Source: JACCTU01 sp963769665
GTDB lineage: Bacteria; Actinomycetota; Thermoleophilia; Gaiellales; Gaiellaceae
Direction: 5' to 3'
NCBI GenBank assembly: GCA_963769665.1
Contig: CAVYMQ010000002.1
Coordinates: 62,001-126,000 of the forward strand
Length of the DNA: 64,000 nucleotides
The notes under the pieces were generated by a model, which was not told the DNA's origin, made no database searches, and saw only the letters and a program-made list of their open reading frames with translations. The position numbers and the translations under genes were made by a program. This document shows, in pieces, positions 6,430 to 13,836 of the stretch (position 1 is the stretch's first letter; each line of letters opens with the position of its first letter).

Positions 6430-9228
6430 GCCCTGACGTTGACCGGGGGCGTCCCCGGGGGGAGACTTAGGCCCCGCTCACCGGGGGTCACCCACCTGTC
6501 TCATTTGCTCGAATTCCGAGTCCTCGGCCCGCTCGGGGTCGCGCGTGGCGCCGAGGAGCTCCAGCTCCCGGGCCGCAAGCCTCGCGCCCTGCTTGCGTAC
6601 CTGCTGTTGCATGCGAACGAGACCCTCTCCCGCGATCGCCTGATCGACGCGCTCTGGGGCGAAGAGCCGCCGCAGACAGCAGCGAACGCACTGCAGGTGC
6701 ACGTCCATGCGCTGCGTCGCGCGCTCGGCAGGGATCGACTGGTGACCCACGGCTCGGGTTACACGGTCCGCGTCCACGAAGGTGAGCTCGATCTCCATCG
6801 GTTTCTCGATCTGTTCGCCCGCGGCACGGCGGCGCTCGGCGACGGTCGGCTCGAGGAGGCGGATCGCCTGCTTGCCGACGCGCTCGCGCTCTTTCGCGGT
6901 CACCCCCTCGGGGAGTTCGCCGCGGAACCGTTCGCCTCGGCAGAGCTCGGACGTCTCGAGGAGTTGCAGTTGGCGGCTCGTGAACGTCGCCTCGAAGCGG
7001 CCGTTGAGCTCGGCCGACACGCTGACGCGCTCGGCGAGCTCGAGACGCTCGTCCGCGAACAGCCCCTGCGGGAAGGCGCGCGTGCTCTCCAGATGCTCGC
7101 CCTCTACCGCTCGGGCCGGCAAGCCGAAGCGCTCGGGGCCTACGCCGAAGCCCGGCGGGTGCTCGTGGACGAGCTCGGACTCGAGCCGGGACGTGCGCTG
7201 CAGGAGCTCGAAGGACGGATCCTGCGCCACGATCCCTCGCTCGACGCGACACGGCCGCGAACAGCGCACGGATCCCTGCCGGTCCCCGCCTCGCCGCTCA
7301 TCGGTCGCGAGCTCGAGCTCGCCGCGACCGCCGCGCTGCTGCGCCGCGACGATGTCCGACTGTTGACGCTCTGCGGTCCCGGCGGCACCGGCAAGACGCG
7401 ACTCGCGCTGGCGCTGGCGCATGAGCTCCAGTCCGCGTTCGCGGACGGTGCCGCCTTCGTCGACCTTGCCCCCGTGGAGGACGACGTCCTCGTCCCGGGT
7501 GCCGTCGCCGCGGCGCTCGACGTGACCCGAGCGCCCGGCCGCTCTCTGCACGAGTCGATCGCGGAGGCGGTGCGATCGTCGCGCCTCCTCGTCGTGATCG
7601 ACAACTTCGAGCACGTGCTCGGCGCCGCGACGCTGGTGTCGGACTTGCTCGCGGCAGGATCCGGGATCAGCGTGGTCGTGACGAGTCGCGCTCGTTTGCG
7701 ACTTGCAGGGGAGTACGCCTACGACGTGCCGCCGCTCGCCGAAGACGATGCCGTCCGCCTCTTCGTCACCCGTGCGCAAGCGGCGGACCGCGCGTTCGAG
7801 CTCACCGAGACCAACACGGAGGCAGTGAGAGCGATCTGCCGCGGCGTCGACGGGCTGCCTCTGGGCATCGAGCTTGCGGCGGCGCGAAGCCGGCTGTTTC
7901 CAGCGGAGGTCTTGGCCGCCCGGCTCGGCAGTCGGCTGTCGCTCCTGACCACGGGCACACGCGACGCGCCCGCGCGTCAGCAGACCCTCCGCGCGACGAT
8001 CGACTGGAGCTACCGGCTCCTCGAGCCAGAGGTGCGTCGAGCGTTCGCGCGCTTCGGCGTCTTCGCCGGCGGCTGCACGATCGACGCGGCGGAGGTGGTC
8101 TGTGACGCGGACGTCGAGTCAGTGGCGACCCTCGTCGAGAGCAGCCTCGTGCAGCGAGCCGGCGAGCGGCTCACGCTCCTCGAAACGGTGCGCCATTACG
8201 CGCTCGAACGTCTCGACGAGGAAGGCGCCGAAGCACGCCGCGCGCACGCCGAGTACTTCGTCGCGTTCGCCGAGCGCGCTGAGCCTCACGAGACGGCGTC
8301 GCTCGAGAAGCTCGAGCACGAGCACGACAATCTTCGAGCCGCTCTCGCGTTCGCGCGGCAGCACGGCCCGGCCGAACTGCAACTGCGGCTGTGCAACGCC
8401 CTCTGGCTGCTCTGGTACGTCCGCGGCTTCCTCGCGGAGGGGCGCAACGAGTTCCAGGCAGCGCTGGCCAGTGGATTGGGCGGACCCGTCCTCCGTGCCG
8501 AGGCCCTGAGGGCCGCCGCCGTGCTCGCCTGGGCTCAGGGCGACCTCGACCGCGCGGAGGCCGACGTCGAGGAAAGCATTCCGCTGTACCGCGCGCTCGG
8601 CGACGATGCCGGTCTCGCCGGATCGCTCATCACGGCGGGACTGATCGCTCAGGACCGCGGCGAACTCGCACTCGCAAAGGAACGGCACGAAGAGTCGCGC
8701 CAGCTCGCAGAGGCCGCTGGTCACCGCCGCCGAGAAGGGGCCGCCCTGGCCAACCTCGGTGACGTTGCACTCCTCGACGGCGACATCGCCGGAGCGTGGG
8801 ATCTGTACCGCCGGAGCGAGGCCGTCTGCGCGACCGCCGGTGACGACCGCGGCCGCGCAATCGCGCTCATGTCGTTCGGGATCCTCTCCCTCCGTGCGGA
8901 GCGAGACGTGCCGGCCGCGCGGCGATGGTTCCGCGAGAGTCTTGAAGTCTTCGCGAGGATCGGCCATACCGAGCGGGTAGTGAGCTCCCTCACAGGACTC
9001 GCTGCCGCGACCGCCCCGACGGACGCCGAGCTCGCCGCGCGGATGCTCGGCGCGGCGGCCGGCCTGCGTGCCGCCATGGGCCTCCGCATCGAGGCGTGGT
9101 GGGAGCAGCCCGTAATCGATGAGGCGACTGCAGCACTGGAACAGGAACTCGGCGACGCGTTCGCCGCTGCGACTGCTGCCGGGCGAGCGATGCCGGAGGA
9201 GACCATGCGCGACGCGCTCGCGTCCTGA
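6418..9228 (+). CDS. SARP-family regulator (wHTH-BTAD-STAND-TPR)
   Basis: 936-aa AfsR-like transcription activator. From residue 34 the sequence is the classic FRVLGPLGV start of a SARP, followed by a winged helix (KPRALLAYLLLHA, then H-V-H-A-L-R-R-A-L-G) for direct-repeat DNA binding, a BTAD domain (about 125-275), a STAND ATPase (P-loop GPGGTGKTR near 319, Walker B VVIDNFEHVL near 393, TSRARLRL, GLPLGIELAAA) and C-terminal TPR-like repeats. ATG 6418 adds 30 unconserved residues and lies inside a hairpin; TTG 6505 is a likelier start. Target genes unknown; the neighbouring small genes are candidates. Confidence 0.92.
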   Translation: MRPPALTLTGGVPGGRLRPRSPGVTHLSHLLEFRVLGPLGVARGAEELQLPGRKPRALLAYLLLHANETLSRDRLIDALWGEEPPQTAANALQVHVHALRRALGRDRLVTHGSGYTVRVHEGELDLHRFLDLFARGTAALGDGRLEEADRLLADALALFRGHPLGEFAAEPFASAELGRLEELQLAARERRLEAAVELGRHADALGELETLVREQPLREGARALQMLALYRSGRQAEALGAYAEARRVLVDELGLEPGRALQELEGRILRHDPSLDATRPRTAHGSLPVPASPLIGRELELAATAALLRRDDVRLLTLCGPGGTGKTRLALALAHELQSAFADGAAFVDLAPVEDDVLVPGAVAAALDVTRAPGRSLHESIAEAVRSSRLLVVIDNFEHVLGAATLVSDLLAAGSGISVVVTSRARLRLAGEYAYDVPPLAEDDAVRLFVTRAQAADRAFELTETNTEAVRAICRGVDGLPLGIELAAARSRLFPAEVLAARLGSRLSLLTTGTRDAPARQQTLRATIDWSYRLLEPEVRRAFARFGVFAGGCTIDAAEVVCDADVESVATLVESSLVQRAGERLTLLETVRHYALERLDEEGAEARRAHAEYFVAFAERAEPHETASLEKLEHEHDNLRAALAFARQHGPAELQLRLCNALWLLWYVRGFLAEGRNEFQAALASGLGGPVLRAEALRAAAVLAWAQGDLDRAEADVEESIPLYRALGDDAGLAGSLITAGLIAQDRGELALAKERHEESRQLAEAAGHRRREGAALANLGDVALLDGDIAGAWDLYRRSEAVCATAGDDRGRAIALMSFGILSLRAERDVPAARRWFRESLEVFARIGHTERVVSSLTGLAAATAPTDAELAARMLGAAAGLRAAMGLRIEAWWEQPVIDEATAALEQELGDAFAAATAAGRAMPEETMRDALAS

Positions 9229-9604
9229 CTCGCGACGGCCCGACGGTTGTACTACCGAATGCTCGACACGAAAGTTGCACGTCTTACGTTTGACCGTGAG
9301 GAGGGGGGTGTTCGGCTCAACCTCCCGCCGCGGTCGATCGGGCATGGGATCAACTCCGTGTTCCACGCGACGCACCGCCAGAACTTCCTCGTGCCGCCGC
9401 GTGCGCACCGCTCCTTCCCTCTGTCTGAATTGCGATCGTAGCGGCGCGTTCTCGCGAGGTGTCCACGGCCCCGACATCGCCTCGTCAGGGCAGCACGCGT
9501 CGATCTACCGTCCGTGCTACCGAACTGAGTGAATTTCATGTCATCCGGGCGCAGCGAACGTGGCTCAATGACGCCCAATCTGTACAACGTGAGGTCGTTC
9601 GGCC
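9229..9604. other. gap without a convincing gene
   Basis: A 64-codon ORF (9247-9441 +) has no ribosome-binding site or recognisable family, and the long minus-strand ORF across this area is explained by the repeat at 9605. I see no supported gene here. Confidence 0.5.
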
Positions 9605-9649
9605 GATATCGCACCCAGGAGGTCGCCGGTTCGAGCCCGGCTGGCTCCA
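9605..9649 (+). repeat. tRNA-3'-end-like repeat, copy 1
   Basis: 45 bp identical to 10972-11016. Its last 30 bases look like a tRNA variable loop (AGGTC), a T-arm (GCCGG, TTCGAGC, CCGGC) and an acceptor 3' strand plus discriminator (TGGCTCC, A). No matching 5' acceptor strand (GGAGCCA) lies upstream, so this is not a complete tRNA. The six bases CGTTCG precede both copies at the same distance. Confidence 0.85.
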
Positions 9650-9817
9650 CCTCAACCCCTGCTTCCGCGTGGGTTCTGTTGTCCCCGGTGGCGACACTAC
9701 GCGACGCAGCAAATGGCGGGACCTCGTCGACGGCTGGGAGTTCGACTCCTGCGCTTGTACCGGGCCCGCCGAAGGCGCACACTGTGGGCGTCACGCGGTA
9801 TCGGATGGGAGGGGGCG

Positions 9818-9919
9818 ATGCGAAACGCACTTGTCTTCGTGGCGTCGGTGGCAGTCGCAGCAGTGTTCGTCCGGGTCTATGCGCACGAGATCTACACGCT
9901 GCGTCCCCCTCAGCGGTAG
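9818..9919 (+). CDS. 33-aa membrane or secreted micro-protein
   Basis: ATG 9818 preceded by a GGGAGGGGG tract (9807-9815). The peptide starts M-R-N-A-L-V-F-V and has one hydrophobic segment (ALVFVASVAVAAVFVRV) followed by a polar tail ending P-P-Q-R. Single-pass or signal-anchor protein of unknown role, lying between the two tRNA-like repeats. Confidence 0.45.
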   Translation: MRNALVFVASVAVAAVFVRVYAHEIYTLRPPQR

Positions 9920-9953
9920 GTATTCCGTGTGGTAGGCCCGGTCGGCCGTAGCG

Positions 9954-10262
9954 GTGCCGGAGTCGCCGGCGCGCCCGGCGGAGGCGCCGTCGTCAACATC
10001 CACACGAACGGACTGCGATGCCGTCCCCGGGACATATCAGGTCTCGCTGAACGTGTTCCCGACGAGCATGAATTGTACGGGCGCGACCTTCGCGGTTCCG
10101 ACTGCGACGATCACCACGAATGCGATCGGAAACGGCTTGGCCGACTTCAAGTTCACCCCTGCGGACGTGGCGGCGTTCCGCGGCATGACGTTCAGCATCA
10201 ACTGGACGGTTGTCGGGCCTGCGACGTACAAGACCGCCTGCACGGTCGTCGCCCTCGACTGA
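9954..10262 (+). CDS. hypothetical, possibly truncated exported protein
   Basis: 102 aa. The part from about residue 24 (AVPGTYQVSLNVFPT, then a Thr/Asn-rich stretch, ending T-V-V-A-L-D) looks like a beta-rich extracellular domain, but the first 20 residues are low-complexity P/S/A and lack a signal peptide. An upstream ORF in another frame (V-V-N-I-H-T-N-G) suggests a frameshift before the domain. No family recognised. Confidence 0.4.
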   Translation: MPESPARPAEAPSSTSTRTDCDAVPGTYQVSLNVFPTSMNCTGATFAVPTATITTNAIGNGLADFKFTPADVAAFRGMTFSINWTVVGPATYKTACTVVALD

Positions 10263-10442
10263 TCACACCGCGACGGGCCGGAATCGGCGTCGATTTCGGC
10301 CCGTGTAGCGCCGAGAGACCGAGCGGGCTTGGGCGCGTGGACAACTCGCGTGAAGATGCGCTTTCCAGGACGAAGGGGCGCGCCAACTGCGCGTGGAGGG
10401 AAAAGCGGTGAACCTCGTTGCACGAATAGTTCTGCGTAACTC

Positions 10443-10471
10443 TTGACGCGCCGCTCGCAGAAGTGCACAAT
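10443..10471 (+). promoter_or_regulatory. sigma-70-type promoter TTGACG-N17-CACAAT
   Basis: -35 TTGACG at 10443-10448, 17-bp spacer, -10 CACAAT at 10466-10471 preceded by TG. The start would fall near 10478, about 17-20 nt before the strong Shine-Dalgarno at 10495-10502. Confidence 0.65.
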
Positions 10472-10508
10472 GCTTCGTTCACGTTCCGCACACGAAAGGA
10501 GGTCAGCT

Positions 10509-10568
10509 TTGAATTTCGATCCACTTAATGCGAGCTGGCCTCTCGGTGCGGACACGGTCCGCGGCTAA
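10509..10568 (+). CDS. 19-aa leader-type peptide with perfect Shine-Dalgarno
   Basis: TTG 10509 follows AAAGGAGG (10495-10502) with a six-base spacer. It encodes MNFDPLNASWPLGADTVRG and stops at TAA 10566. The promoter at 10443 and the near-ideal ribosome-binding site argue that it is translated. There is no run of one amino acid as in classical attenuators, and no family I recognise. It precedes two hairpins and the 58-aa gene at 10733. Confidence 0.55.
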   Translation: MNFDPLNASWPLGADTVRG

Positions 10569-10629
10569 GACCCAGCGCGCCACACAGAGTCCTGCTCGTC
10601 GGTAAAACCTGCCGGTGCAGCAGCCAGCC

Positions 10630-10680
10630 GCCGCACGTCACGCGTGCGGCCGACAGAAGGGAGACGCGTCCGTGGGACGC
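10630..10680 (+). promoter_or_regulatory. two consecutive leader hairpins
   Basis: Hairpin 1: GCCGCACG (10630-10637) with CGTGCGGC (10643-10650), five-base loop. Hairpin 2: GCGTCC (10666-10671) with GGACGC (10675-10680), three-base loop. They lie between the 19-codon ORF and the 58-aa gene in one apparent transcript and could be attenuation or translational-control structures. Confidence 0.45.
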
Positions 10681-10732
10681 CTGTTCCGTGCATCGCCAAA
10701 CGCCCCTGCGACCAATGTGGAGAGGAGGAAGC

Positions 10733-10909
10733 ATGTATTACGAAGAGCTCGAACAGCGGACCCGTGATCACCGCAGCCAGCTGATGCGCGAGGCTGAGCA
10801 GGCGCGGCTGCGGGCGGCATCACGGACGCAGCGCCAGTGGCGCCGATCTCGCGCGTTGGCCGCAACGCTCCAGCTGCTCCACTCGCGTAGGACGTCGGCG
10901 CACGCGTGA
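10733..10909 (+). CDS. 58-aa basic helical protein
   Basis: ATG 10733 behind a strong GAGAGGAGGA site. The product begins MYYEELEQRTRDHRSQ and continues as a heptad-like, Arg/Gln/Glu-rich helix (LMREAEQARLRAASRTQRQW) ending in a basic tail. It is the last gene of the promoter-leader-gene-terminator unit (10443-10953). Highly charged single helix; RNA or membrane-surface binding is possible but not shown. Confidence 0.65.
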   Translation: MYYEELEQRTRDHRSQLMREAEQARLRAASRTQRQWRRSRALAATLQLLHSRRTSAHA

Positions 10910-10920
10910 CCGGCACGTCA

Positions 10921-10953
10921 AGAGGGGCGCCCGCTCTCGAGCGGCGCCCCTCT
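10921..10953 (+). terminator. strong hairpin terminator
   Basis: Perfect 11-bp stem AGAGGGGCGCC (10921-10931) with GGCGCCCCTCT (10943-10953), with extra pairing possible inside the loop, 12 bases after the stop of the 58-aa gene. No T-tract, as is common in GC-rich actinobacteria. Confidence 0.75.
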
Positions 10954-10971
10954 AAGTGACGCCGTTCGATT

Positions 10972-11016
10972 GATATCGCACCCAGGAGGTCGCCGGTTCG
11001 AGCCCGGCTGGCTCCA
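10972..11016 (+). repeat. tRNA-3'-end-like repeat, copy 2
   Basis: Identical 45 bp to 9605-9649, 1367 bp downstream. It sits directly after the terminator hairpin, so no full tRNA can be encoded here either. Read on the minus strand it yields G-A-S-R-A-R-T-G-D-L-L-G-A-I, a peptide type I recall from many spurious database ORFs. Confidence 0.85.
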
Positions 11017-11181
11017 TTCCTCAGACGCGCAGGGCTGGTCGCTGGCCCGAGCCTCCCCTCCGTTAACCATATGGACAACGGCGACAGGCGACCGCGCGCC
11101 CGTAGTTTCTCGAATCGGATGGGGGGTAGGCAGCGCCTGTCGTGAACACGACGAACGGTTCGCTCAACCGAGGAGGATCTC

Positions 11182-11349
11182 TTGGAGAAAGACGAGCATC
11201 ACGATCGCGACCCTGACCCAGTCGACCCCGAGGACGCCGACCCCGGCATCGCCGGCGGCGGTGGTCCAGCCGCGGTCATCTACGGCGAGGACGAGGAGTC
11301 CGAGGAGCACGGCGATCGTCTGGCGCAAGATCCGGACGACAGCGTCTGA
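11182..11349 (+). CDS. small acidic protein (55 aa, TTG start)
   Basis: TTG 11182 is preceded by GAGGAGGAT. The peptide starts M-E-K-D-E-H-H-D-R-D-P-D and is dominated by Asp, Glu, Pro and Gly (predicted pI very low), with one short non-polar patch (GGGGPAAVIYG). Probably disordered. It lies 33 bp before the GlgC-like gene and may share its transcript. Confidence 0.55.
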   Translation: MEKDEHHDRDPDPVDPEDADPGIAGGGGPAAVIYGEDEESEEHGDRLAQDPDDSV

Positions 11350-11382
11350 CCCCGGCATCGGCCCACCAGCTCACCGGTTAAC

Positions 11383-12486
11383 GTGAAAGCGCGCCGGGGG
11401 AAGGTGCTCTGCCTCGTCTTGGCCGGCGGCGAGGGCGGGCGGTTGGGAAGACTCACGGATGGCCGCGCAAAGCCTGCGCTGCCGTTCGGGGGCGTCTACC
11501 GCCTGATCGACTTCCCCCTCTCCAACTGTCACCACAGTCGCATCTCCGACGTGTGGGTGATCCAGCAGTACGAGGCGCACACGCTCTCGGAACACCTCGC
11601 CAACGGCCGCCCATGGGATCTCGACCGGACATGGGGTGGGATGCGCGTCGTGCATCCGACGACTGGGGATGAGGAAAGCGGCTTCTACGAGGGGAACGCC
11701 GACGCAATCAACCGCAATCGCGCGGCGATCGAGAGGTTCGACCCGGAGCTCCTGCTCGTGCTCAGCGCGGACGCCGTCTACCAGTTGGACTACTCGGACG
11801 TGCTCGAACGCCACCGTGAGCGAGGCGCTGAGGCGACCGCTGTCACAACTGTGAAGTCACCTGACGAAGCCTCCCGTCTCGGAACCGTCGCTGTCGACAG
11901 TGACGGGAGAGTCACCGCGTTCGAGTACAAGCCAACGCAGCCGCAGAGCGAGATCGTTACCACCGAGGTATTCGTCTACGACGCGAAGGCGCTTCTTCGC
12001 ACGCTTGCCGAAATCGAGGCGGAAGGCGAGACGCTCTCCGACTTCGGCCATGCGCTTCTGCCCCGCTTGGTCGATCGGGGCAACACCTGGGCCGTCGACC
12101 TCGGGGGCTACTGGCGCGATGTCGGCACTCTCGAAAGCTATTGGCAAGCGCACATGGACCTTCTGGAACCGGAGCCGCCGTTGCGGCTCGACGATCGCGA
12201 GTGGCCGATTCTCACGCGGGCGTCCCAACGCCCACCCGCGCGAATTGAGGCGTCAGCCAGAGTTCAGAGCAGCCTCATCTCACCGGGCTGCACTGTTCAG
12301 GGTCGAGTCTCGCGCTCGGTGCTCGGGCGGGGAGTTGTTGTCCCGGCAGGGGTGGAGGTCATCGACTCGGTCGTGCTTGGCGACTCGGTGATCGATGCCA
12401 ACATCGAACGAGTCATCGTCGACGAAGGGGCCGACGTCGTTGTGGAAACCACGGGTGGAAAGGACGAGCCGGCAGTCATTGCGTGA
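11383..12486 (+). CDS. glgC: GlgC-like ADP-glucose pyrophosphorylase
   Basis: 367 aa; GlgC usually has 400-430, so this is a short form. Glucose-1-phosphate adenylyltransferases make ADP-glucose for glycogen or trehalose synthesis. Visible: the nucleotide-binding LAGGEGGRLGRLTDGRAKPA loop, PFGGVYRLIDFPLSNC, LSADAVYQLDY in place of the usual SGDHIY, an F-E-Y-K-P sugar-phosphate motif, the GYWRDVGTLESYW signature and left-handed beta-helix hexapeptides at the C-terminus. The His of SGDH is replaced by Ala-Val, so specificity could differ. GTG start at 11383. Confidence 0.85.
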   Translation: MKARRGKVLCLVLAGGEGGRLGRLTDGRAKPALPFGGVYRLIDFPLSNCHHSRISDVWVIQQYEAHTLSEHLANGRPWDLDRTWGGMRVVHPTTGDEESGFYEGNADAINRNRAAIERFDPELLLVLSADAVYQLDYSDVLERHRERGAEATAVTTVKSPDEASRLGTVAVDSDGRVTAFEYKPTQPQSEIVTTEVFVYDAKALLRTLAEIEAEGETLSDFGHALLPRLVDRGNTWAVDLGGYWRDVGTLESYWQAHMDLLEPEPPLRLDDREWPILTRASQRPPARIEASARVQSSLISPGCTVQGRVSRSVLGRGVVVPAGVEVIDSVVLGDSVIDANIERVIVDEGADVVVETTGGKDEPAVIA

Positions 12487-12550
12487 CGAGCGGTTAAGAA
12501 TCCGCCCGATCGGACAACACTCCGGGGCTCATTCGTTCTAAGGGGGGACG

Positions 12551-13699
12551 ATGGACAAGAGTCGGCCGCGTGGCCGCAGTAGCGCCCGGGTTCTCGCGTT
12601 GTTCGCCGTGCTCGGGCTGGCGCTCGTCTTTTCCGTAGGGATCGTTACGGCGAGCCCTGGCGAGCAGTACTCGGGGCCGCACTTCGGCGCCGACAACTTC
12701 CCGGCCGGGTGCATCCGGGACATGTCGCCAACCAACCCGGAGAACATCTGCCATCACATGCGCACCAACCTCAACGCGCTCGACTCACCCAAGGTCGACG
12801 TGCTGGTGATGGTTCCGGTCTCACCGACCGTGGAGCGCGACATTCGGATCATGCGCCAATCGGTCGAGATGTGGGAAGGCGGTATCGACTACCTCGCGGG
12901 TCAGATGGGGCTCGGATGGCTCGCCGCGGGCATGGACTTTCACATCACCGTCGACCGCGTCGACCTCGCGGGTGACGGCGGCGAGTTCACCACGTACCCG
13001 ATCGTGGACCCGGAGATCGTCGTGATCGCGACGAACCCCGTCGGCGGCATCGGCATCGGCGTCGACCCGATTCCGCTCGTGTTCACCGACGAGAACCTCG
13101 TGCCCTGCCACAACGTGGCGAACCCGTTCGACTTCGAGTACTGGGAGAACCTCCCGGGCTTCAACGATCACCATAGGGAGCGCAGCGGGACCTACGTCGA
13201 GGACTGCGGCGGCGCCGGCGGAAACATCTGCTTCGCGATCAACGGCGCGATCGACCCGGTGCCCGGGCAGATCGACGTCTTCAATCTCTTCGACCTCGTT
13301 TCGCACGAGTTCGGGCACTGCCTCACGCTCGGCCACGTCGGCGACGGCGCCGAAGGCGAATGGGGCGTCGTCCCGACCAACGACATCATGGCGTACAGCG
13401 CCGATCCGCCCGGGCTGAACAAGTGCGTGTCGACCCTCGACGTCGAGGGTGTGGCCATCCGCATGAGCAATTACCTCGACGTGAACGCCGACGGGAGGGT
13501 CGACGGCGCCGACCGCCTGCTCGCCAACGATCAGATCGGCGAGGGCGGGAACCCGTTCCAGATCCAGCACCCGGGCGACCACCTCTACGCGTCGAGCAGC
13601 GGGTCCCCTCTCGCCTGTCCCCAGCCTGACCTGGGGCTCCTGCCGGGACGGCGCACGAACTGGGAGCCGACGCCGGTCGCGTCGACACTGAAGCGCTAG
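12551..13699 (+). CDS. secreted metzincin-type zinc protease
   Basis: 382 aa with a signal peptide (MDKSRPRGRSSARVLALFAV..., cleavage near V-T-A-S). The zinc site is H-E-F-G-H-C-L-T-L-G-H around residue 252, the HExxHxxxxxH pattern of metzincins/matrixins, followed by an IMAYS methionine-turn 25-30 residues later. A C-terminal DVNADGRVDGADRL segment looks like a dockerin/EF-hand calcium loop. Good Shine-Dalgarno (AGGGGGGA). A strong hairpin terminates the gene. Substrate unknown. Confidence 0.8.
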   Translation: MDKSRPRGRSSARVLALFAVLGLALVFSVGIVTASPGEQYSGPHFGADNFPAGCIRDMSPTNPENICHHMRTNLNALDSPKVDVLVMVPVSPTVERDIRIMRQSVEMWEGGIDYLAGQMGLGWLAAGMDFHITVDRVDLAGDGGEFTTYPIVDPEIVVIATNPVGGIGIGVDPIPLVFTDENLVPCHNVANPFDFEYWENLPGFNDHHRERSGTYVEDCGGAGGNICFAINGAIDPVPGQIDVFNLFDLVSHEFGHCLTLGHVGDGAEGEWGVVPTNDIMAYSADPPGLNKCVSTLDVEGVAIRMSNYLDVNADGRVDGADRLLANDQIGEGGNPFQIQHPGDHLYASSSGSPLACPQPDLGLLPGRRTNWEPTPVASTLKR

Positions 13700-13711
13700 C
13701 GGGGTCGCGTC

Positions 13712-13750
13712 AACGGCGAGCTCGACCGTTCGAGGGTCGAGCTCGCCGTT
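13712..13750 (+). terminator. 16-bp perfect hairpin terminator
   Basis: Arms 13712-13727 and 13735-13750 are perfectly complementary, with a seven-base loop, 12 bp after the protease stop codon. No long T-tract. Confidence 0.8.
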
Positions 13751-13836
13751 TCGCCTAAGCTCCCGGTGTCGGGGTCTGAGGGGGTCCGGTCCTGCCGCAT
13801 CACAGACGGTACGAGCTCGTTCTGATCACGGTCGTC

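Noticed and set aside
6478..7779. 433-codon minus-strand ORF
   Set aside because: Antisense shadow of the SARP gene; composition is typical of the complementary frame of GC-rich coding DNA.
8119..9477. 452-codon minus-strand ORF
   Set aside because: Antisense to the SARP C-terminus; no recognisable motif.
9605..9649. complete tRNA gene
   Set aside because: T-arm and acceptor 3' strand only; no matching 5' acceptor, D-arm or anticodon arm in either copy.
9252..9830. 192-codon minus-strand ORF containing E-P-A-G-L-E-P-A-T-S-W-V
   Set aside because: The peptide is the minus-strand reading of the tRNA-like repeat, so the ORF is spurious.
10638..11078. 146-codon minus-strand ORF containing S-R-A-R-T-G-D-L-L-G-A-I
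   Set aside because: Explained by repeat copy 2 and opposed by the plus-strand promoter, ribosome sites and terminator.
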